Assembly: GCA_013822725.1 (NCBI GenBank)
Contig: PNKX01000001.1
Span: 124,001 to 188,000, forward strand
Origin: Pirellula sp.
Lineage (GTDB): Bacteria > Planctomycetota > Planctomycetia > Pirellulales > Lacipirellulaceae
Direction of reading: 5' to 3'
DNA: 64,000 nucleotides
In this document: piece after piece, positions 59,481 through 64,000 of the stretch
How positions within the stretch are numbered: position 1 is the first letter of the stretch
Layout of the letters: every line of letters begins with the position of its first letter
The notes under the pieces: generated by a model
Told to the model about the DNA's origin: nothing
The model's input: the letters and a program-made list of their open reading frames with translations, nothing else
Database searches by the model: none
Program-made: the position numbers and the translations under genes

Positions 59481-60551
59481 ATGGCAATCCTCATCGGCGT
59501 CGACGAAGCAGGCTACGGCCCCAACTACGGCCCCCTAGCCATCGCCGCCACCGCCTGGCGCACCCAGCCAGCCCCGCGAGCCGGGGGGTTCATCCCCCCG
59601 GTCTTCTCCCCGCCCCCGGTCCCCGACCTCTACAAACTCCTAAAAAAAGCCGTCGTCCGCTCCCCCCAAGAGTGCTCGAAACGAATCGCGATCGCCGACT
59701 CCAAGCAACTCTACAAACCAGGCCAAGGCCTACGACAACTCGAACGCGGCGTCCTCGCCGCACTGATGGCGACTTCGCCAACGCAATCGAACTGCGTCGA
59801 ACACGTCCAAGCCCTGCTCGCCGCCACGCTCGCCGACCCCCACGGCCAACGTCACGAACTCGCCTGCCACGCCGGCGACGCCCTGCCGCTGCCGCGCGAC
59901 GCGGCGGCCGAAGAAATTTGCGAATTCGCCACGCTGCTCCGCAAAAGTTGCGCGGCGAGCGACGTCACTTTACTCGCCGTAAGAGCCCGATTGATCTATC
60001 CCGCCGAATTTAACGAACTGGTTGATCATCACGGCACGAAAGGCGCGGCGCTATCGCACGTGACGCTTGCGCTCGTACGCGAAGTCGTTGATGCCTCGAT
60101 GAAGCCCGGAGGGACAAGCCCTCCGGCTCGCACACTCCCTCCTGACTCCTGCCCCCTGACTCCTGACTGCTGCTCCATCACCCTCGACAAACACGGCGGC
60201 CGCAACCGCTACGGCGCCATCCTCCAGCACCACTTCCCCGACAGTTGGATTGAAACGCTCGACGAAGGCCGCAGCGCCAGCCGCTACCGCTGGACGCACG
60301 GCGACGCGCCGATCGACGCCACCTTCCGCGTCGGCGGCGAAGAACAGCTCCCCACGGCCCTCGCGTCGATGACTGCCAAGTACCACCGCGAGCTCGCGAT
60401 GCACGCGTTCAACGACTACTGGACGACAAAACTCCCCGGCCTTAAACCAACCGCCGGCTATCCGAACGATGCGAAGCGGTTTCGTGCCGAGATTGAGCAG
60501 CTGCAACGCGAACTGAAGATTGACGATCGAATGATCTGGCGAAATCGATGA
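59481..60551 (+). CDS. RNase HII-like protein with two repeat-derived inserts
   Basis: A 356-residue protein of the RNase H2 superfamily type. The start GVDEAGYGPNYGPL (6-19, Asp8/Glu9) corresponds to the DE pair of RNase HII, ADSKQLY to the DSK motif, and LDKHGGRNRYG (about 235-245) to the later Asp. Tyr replaces the usual Arg in DEAGRGP, so the nucleic-acid specificity may differ. Residues about 30-45 (PRAGGFIPP) and 209-231 (KPGGTSPPAR...PDCC) are encoded by hairpin and tandem repeats and are absent from ordinary enzymes. ATG 59481 is chosen; upstream codons look unlike protein. Confidence 0.82.
   Translation: MAILIGVDEAGYGPNYGPLAIAATAWRTQPAPRAGGFIPPVFSPPPVPDLYKLLKKAVVRSPQECSKRIAIADSKQLYKPGQGLRQLERGVLAALMATSPTQSNCVEHVQALLAATLADPHGQRHELACHAGDALPLPRDAAAEEICEFATLLRKSCAASDVTLLAVRARLIYPAEFNELVDHHGTKGAALSHVTLALVREVVDASMKPGGTSPPARTLPPDSCPLTPDCCSITLDKHGGRNRYGAILQHHFPDSWIETLDEGRSASRYRWTHGDAPIDATFRVGGEEQLPTALASMTAKYHRELAMHAFNDYWTTKLPGLKPTAGYPNDAKRFRAEIEQLQRELKIDDRMIWRNR
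59576..59606. repeat. Family C hairpin inside the RNase HII-like gene
   Basis: GCGAGCCGGGGGGTTCATCC and CCCCGGTCTTC. It matches the intergenic copies at 37788 and 63089 and is in frame. Confidence 0.85.
60103..60173. repeat. Family C hairpin and CTGACTCCTGA tandem inside the RNase HII-like gene
   Basis: GCCCGGAGGGACAAGCCCTC plus CGGCTCGC (60103-60131), then two to three copies of a CCTGACTCCTG tract (60140-60173). All are in frame. Confidence 0.85.
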
Positions 60552-60554
60552 ATT

Positions 60555-60634
60555 GAACCACAACGACACAAAGGACACGACGAATGCAGAAGAACCCAAT
60601 GCCTTACGTCGTGTCCTTTGTGCCGTCGTGGTGA
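60555..60634. repeat. Long palindrome (CACGACG arms)
   Basis: aaccacaacgacacaaagga and its complement ending ctttgtgccgtcgtggt. It lies between the RNase HII-like and sixA genes. Confidence 0.9.
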
Positions 60635-60659
60635 ATACCTGAAAAATGGGAACAGTAAG

Positions 60660-61148
60660 ATGCACCTCTACATCATCCGCCACGCCTGGGCCTACGAACA
60701 CGGTGACCCACGCTGGCCCGACGATTCGCAGCGGCCGCTGGAAGCCGAGGGCGTCGAGCGGTTCACGCGCGTCGTCGAGTTGCTAGCCGCTCGCGGCTTA
60801 GCGCCCCAGACAATCGCCACCAGCCCTTACGTCCGCTGTCGCCAAACAGCAGAGATCGCAGCCGCACACTCCACGCAGTCGCCGCAGATTACCGAACTCG
60901 ATGCCTTGAAGCCCGGCAGCGACTTCGCCGAATTGATTGAGTGGACGCGCCAGCAGCAAGTTGAATCAGTCGCCTGGGTCGGCCACGCCCCCGACGTCAG
61001 CCTGCTCACCGCCGCTCTCATTGGCGACGGCGACGCATTGATTCGCTTCGCCAAGGGTTCAGTTGCATCGCTCCGCATCGATAGCCCGCTCGGCGCCGGC
61101 TGCGGCGAACTTGAGTGGCATGCCACCGCGAAGCTGCTCGGAGTTTAG
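60660..61148 (+). CDS. sixA: SixA-type phosphohistidine phosphatase
   Basis: A 162-residue histidine phosphatase (RHG family). The catalytic IIRHAWA has Arg7 and His8; SPYVRCRQTAEI carries the second Arg, and WVGHAPDVSLL the second catalytic His. The length matches E. coli SixA, which dephosphorylates phosphohistidine, mainly on PTS-type proteins. The target here is unknown and no PTS gene is in the window. ATG 60660 is supported by the homologous start. Confidence 0.93.
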   Translation: MHLYIIRHAWAYEHGDPRWPDDSQRPLEAEGVERFTRVVELLAARGLAPQTIATSPYVRCRQTAEIAAAHSTQSPQITELDALKPGSDFAELIEWTRQQQVESVAWVGHAPDVSLLTAALIGDGDALIRFAKGSVASLRIDSPLGAGCGELEWHATAKLLGV

Positions 61149-61161
61149 AACCCAACGAAAA

Positions 61162-61292
61162 CTTGACAGGATAACAGGATGTCACAGATCAACAGGATGA
61201 AATGCGGCTAAGCCGTAGCCGTACTCGCTAAGCATCGCCTTCTACTGCAAAGCATCCAGTCAATCCGCGCAATCCTGTAATCCTGTCAAAAA
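61162..61292. repeat. Long palindrome (GACAGGATAACAGGAT arms)
   Basis: ttgacaggataacaggatgt on the left and ending aatcctgtaatcctgtcaaa on the right. It makes up most of the 293-base gap before the FAD oxidoreductase gene. Confidence 0.92.
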
Positions 61293-61441
61293 ATCCAACC
61301 AACCCTGCCAGCACTTACGTTAACTCACGGCGTCTGGCAGTCATGCCGGTAACTTGAGATAACCGATGCTAGGGAAACTCGATGGTAGAGTGATTCACTG
61401 GTCGTCTCGCAAGAGACTGCTAGCAAGGAAGCAGTGTGGGC

Positions 61442-63070
61442 ATGTCACAGCACGGCAAATTTGATTGCGTCATCATTGGCGGCGGCCACAACGGCCTCGT
61501 CTGCGCCGCGTACCTCGCGAAGGCGGGGCGTAGCGTCTGCGTGCTCGAACGCCGCCACGTCCTCGGCGGCTGCGCGACGACTGAGGAACTGTGGCCCGGC
61601 TACAAAGTCTCGACCGCCGCGTATGTGATCAGCCTGTTTCAGATGGGCATCCTCCGCGAGTTGCGCCTGCCGCAGTACGGGCTCGAGATCTTGCCGCGCA
61701 CGCCGTCGTCGTTCACGCCGCTCCCCGATGGCCGCAGCCTGACGCTCGGTCCCGATCCGGCGCTCGCCGAACGCGAGATCAGCAAGTTCAGCGGCCGCGA
61801 CGCCACCGCCTATCCTCGCTACAACGCCCTGCTGGAGCGCATCGCCGCGACGCTGGAGCCGGCGCTCAACGAAACGGCGCCCGACCCGCTGCCGCTGCCG
61901 GAACATTGGCGCAAGATCGGCATGGGCAAGCGACTACGCGACGGCAAGAAGTTGTGGAAGCTCCACAGCGCGATGAAGGCGCTCGGCCCCGACCTGCCTG
62001 AAGCGGTGGAGATCCTCACCGGCGCCGCACGGCCGATCCTCGAACGCTGGTTCGAGAGCGAGATCCTCAAAGCCACCCTCGCAACCGACGCGATCATCGG
62101 CGCCTTCACCGGCATCAGCTCGCCCGGCAGCGCCTACGTGCTGCTCCATCACGTGATGGGCGAAGCCGGCGGAGCCCGCGGCGTATGGGGCTATGTGCGC
62201 GGCGGCATGGGCGGACTCGCGACGGCGCTGGAGAAGGCGTGCCGCGACCTCGGCGTCGAGATCCGTCGCGAGTCGCCGGTCAACTCGATTCGCACCGACC
62301 GCCACGGCGCCTGCGGCGTCGGCCTCGAAGATGGCACGCAGATCGAATCCCGCGTCATCGCCTCGAGCGTCGACGCCCACGTCACGTTCGAACGGCTGCT
62401 CGATCCGCAGATTCTCCCCGAGGAGTTCCGCACCGCCGTCTCGCGCATCGACTACAGCAGCGCCTCGGCGAAGATCAACGTCGCGCTCTCCGAGCCGCCG
62501 CAGTTCACCGCGCTGCCAGGCACGGGCGTGATGCCGCACCACCACGGCACGATGCACATTGGGCCGTCGCTCGACTACCTCGACCGCGCCTACGACGAAG
62601 CAAAGTACGGCGAGCCAAGCAGCAGCCCTATCCTTGAGATGACGATGGCCACGAGCGTCGACAATACGCTCGCTCCTCCCGGCAAGCACATCTTGTCGAT
62701 GTTCGTGCAGTACGCGCCGTACAAGCTGGCGAGCGGCACGTGGGACGAACGGAAAGAGGCGTTCGCCGATCGCTGCATCGAGGTGCTGGCCGAGTACGCC
62801 CCAAATGTCCCGAAAGCGATCGAGCATCGGCAGGTCCTCAGCCCGCTCGACCTGGAGCGGGTGTACGGCATCACCGGCGGCAACATCATGCAGGGGGCGA
62901 TGTCTCCGCACCAGCTCTACTGCTTCCGCCCCGTGGCGGGCTGGGCGGATCACCGCACCCCAGTGCCGGGCCTCTACCTTTGCGGCGCCGCCAGCCACCC
63001 CGGCGGCGGCGTGATGGGCTCCTGCGGCAAGAACGCCGCGACTGAGATTCTACGGGATAAAGCCTGGTAA
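61442..63070 (+). CDS. FAD-dependent oxidoreductase of the phytoene desaturase/PYROXD2 type
   Basis: A 542-residue flavoprotein. The FAD site is DCVIIGGGHNGLVCAAYLAKAG (about 7-28) followed by VCVLERRHVLGG. The C-terminal motif in CGAASHPGGGVMGSCGKNAA is typical of the carotenoid-desaturase-like group that also includes human PYROXD2. Substrate unknown; no carotenoid genes are nearby, so the PYROXD2-like side is preferred. ATG 61442 is preferred; a GTG six bases upstream also has AAGGAAG nearby. Confidence 0.9.
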   Translation: MSQHGKFDCVIIGGGHNGLVCAAYLAKAGRSVCVLERRHVLGGCATTEELWPGYKVSTAAYVISLFQMGILRELRLPQYGLEILPRTPSSFTPLPDGRSLTLGPDPALAEREISKFSGRDATAYPRYNALLERIAATLEPALNETAPDPLPLPEHWRKIGMGKRLRDGKKLWKLHSAMKALGPDLPEAVEILTGAARPILERWFESEILKATLATDAIIGAFTGISSPGSAYVLLHHVMGEAGGARGVWGYVRGGMGGLATALEKACRDLGVEIRRESPVNSIRTDRHGACGVGLEDGTQIESRVIASSVDAHVTFERLLDPQILPEEFRTAVSRIDYSSASAKINVALSEPPQFTALPGTGVMPHHHGTMHIGPSLDYLDRAYDEAKYGEPSSSPILEMTMATSVDNTLAPPGKHILSMFVQYAPYKLASGTWDERKEAFADRCIEVLAEYAPNVPKAIEHRQVLSPLDLERVYGITGGNIMQGAMSPHQLYCFRPVAGWADHRTPVPGLYLCGAASHPGGGVMGSCGKNAATEILRDKAW

Positions 63071-63088
63071 AGGCTTCAAAAAAGCCTA

Positions 63089-63118
63089 GCGAGCCGACGG
63101 GTTCATCCCGTCGGTCTT
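63089..63118. repeat. Family C hairpin
   Basis: AGCGAGCCGACGGGTTCATC and CCGTCGGTCTTCC, 19 bases after the stop at 63070. A related GCGGGGACGAGCCCCGCGGC hairpin lies at 63209-63232 in the same gap. Confidence 0.8.
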
Positions 63119-63288
63119 CCCCCGCGAACCTAGTCCCTCGAATCCGCCCCTCTTATACTGGTAGATCAGCGAACGGCTGCGCTGATCACCAGATACCGTC
63201 GTGATTACCGCGGGGACGAGCCCCGCGGCTCGCTGTTGTTTCTTGCCTCGCCTTTCACTGTCGCGCTGCGACGCTTGCCGGCTTGCTC

Positions 63289-63687
63289 ATGCCCTCCGAA
63301 GAAGAACTTTACCAGGAACACATCCTCGACCACTACGAGGATCCGTTTCATCGCGGGCATTTGACGAGCGCCACCCACGCGCACGAGGACAAGAACCCCC
63401 TCTGCGGCGACGTGGTGCGGATCGAGCTGGAGCTGAACGACGAAGGCAAGATCAAGAACGTCTACTTCGACGGCCAGGGCTGCGTCATCAGCCAAGCCTC
63501 GGCGTCGATGCTGATCGAAGAGATGTACGGCAAAACGATCGACGACATCAAGGCGTTCACCGCGGAGGAAATGCTGGCCCTCTACGGCCCGCGGCTAACG
63601 CCGAATCGGCAGAAGTGTTGTTTGCTGTCTTGGAAGGTGCTGCAATCGGCCGTTCACTCGCCGGTTGCTTCGGGCGATGAAAACTAA
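63289..63687 (+). CDS. sufU: SufU-type iron-sulfur scaffold / sulfur acceptor
   Basis: A 132-residue protein. Zn/sulfur ligands are Cys39 and Asp41 in NPLCGD, Cys65 in GQGCVIS and Cys110 in QKCCLLSW. SufU takes persulfide sulfur from the cysteine desulfurase SufS, which is encoded next. ATG 63289 is preferred over the TTG six bases upstream. A palindrome starts at its stop codon. Confidence 0.94.
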   Translation: MPSEEELYQEHILDHYEDPFHRGHLTSATHAHEDKNPLCGDVVRIELELNDEGKIKNVYFDGQGCVISQASASMLIEEMYGKTIDDIKAFTAEEMLALYGPRLTPNRQKCCLLSWKVLQSAVHSPVASGDEN

Positions 63688-63822
63688 CCACCAAGGCACG
63701 AAGACACAAAGAAAGCACGAAGAAGAATACGAAGGGCGCTAACAACTCCGCATGCACTAATCTCACTCCTCCTTTTTCTTCTTGGTGATTTCCTTCGTGC
63801 CTTAGTGCCTTCGTGGTTAACT
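63684..63822. repeat. Long palindrome between sufU and sufS
   Basis: ctaaccaccaaggcacgaag on the left, cttcgtgccttagtgccttc on the right, with the arms repeating about every 9-10 bases. It begins at the sufU stop codon. Confidence 0.9.
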
Positions 63823-63835
63823 CCCCAAAATCCAA

Positions 63836-64000
63836 ATGACAACAACCCCCGCCATCGCGATTGACCGCACCGCTCTGCTGCCGGTCGCGTTGCGCAACGA
63901 TTTCCCGATCCTCAGCGAAGAAGTCGGCGATCATCAGCCGCTCGCGTTTCTCGACAACGCCGCCAGCACGCAGCGGCCGCGGCAGGTGATTGATGCTCTC
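63836..64000 (+). CDS. sufS: Cysteine desulfurase SufS, partial (3' end outside window)
   Basis: 55 codons visible. The N-terminal [12 protein letters not shown] and the substrate-site [18 protein letters not shown] match class II cysteine desulfurases. The enzyme supplies sulfur from L-cysteine for Fe-S clusters together with SufU. No ribosome binding site is evident in front of ATG 63836; the leader is the preceding palindrome. Confidence 0.92.
   Translation, partial: MTTTPAIAIDRTALLPVALRNDFPILSEEVGDHQPLAFLDNAASTQRPRQVIDAL

Overview
The window reads as a chromosomal segment of a Planctomycetota bacterium, probably of the Pirellulales type. The evidence is high GC coding sequence, a large PVC-type cytochrome c/HEAT protein, a Tat-exported Gfo/Idh/MocA oxidoreductase, a fused HemD-HemE, an Lgt carrying a PDZ insert, several ECF sigma/anti-sigma pairs with long non-canonical anti-sigma proteins, and a BlaI regulator next to a giant M56 (BlaR1-like) protein. 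I saw no tRNA, rRNA, CRISPR array, prophage or transposase.

Layout. 1-8 kb: a partial lipoprotein, the PVC cytochrome c protein, three small FliL-domain-like exported proteins and a leucine-rich-repeat protein. 8-20.8 kb: the Gfo/Idh/MocA protein, a conserved unknown, an anti-sigma/ECF sigma pair, a TIM-barrel isomerase, SppA, RlmN, a PDZ protein and a second anti-sigma/ECF pair. 20.9-31.8 kb: lgt, panC-folK, hemDE, a LOG-family protein, several small conserved unknowns and a CDGSH iron-sulfur protein. 31.9-38.9 kb: a third anti-sigma/ECF pair, bioF, a membrane protein and a rhomboid protease. 39-47.2 kb: an NAD-epimerase, then a complete pyruvate dehydrogenase set in the order lpdA, aceE, aceF, and an esterase. 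47.4-64 kb: an M50 protease, an HDOD regulator, a CBM9-like protein, the blaI-M56 pair, an RNase HII-like protein, SixA, an FAD oxidoreductase, and the sufU-sufS start (cut by the window edge).

The genes are mostly housekeeping: lipoprotein maturation, heme, pantothenate, folate and biotin synthesis, acetyl-CoA production, Fe-S assembly, envelope proteolysis and envelope-linked gene regulation.

The outstanding feature is the DNA between and inside these genes. At least eight families of palindromic repeats occur. One class has long arms with an 8-10 base internal rhythm, and these are often nested inside each other like Russian dolls (for example 9782-10022, 33701-33908 and 53308-53491). A second class, about 90 bp, is built of two mirror-image arms that are each a hairpin (17571, 19025, 20806, 23815, 29592, 30202). 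Copies of the short palindromes sit in frame inside coding sequences: a 90 bp element in folK, a 78 bp element in an anti-sigma gene, a cluster in the M56 gene and two in the RNase HII-like gene. Two further genes (bioF and blaI) take their last codons and stop from a palindrome arm. This resembles, in principle, the palindromic elements of Rickettsia that insert into proteins, and it is the best candidate here for an under-described system.
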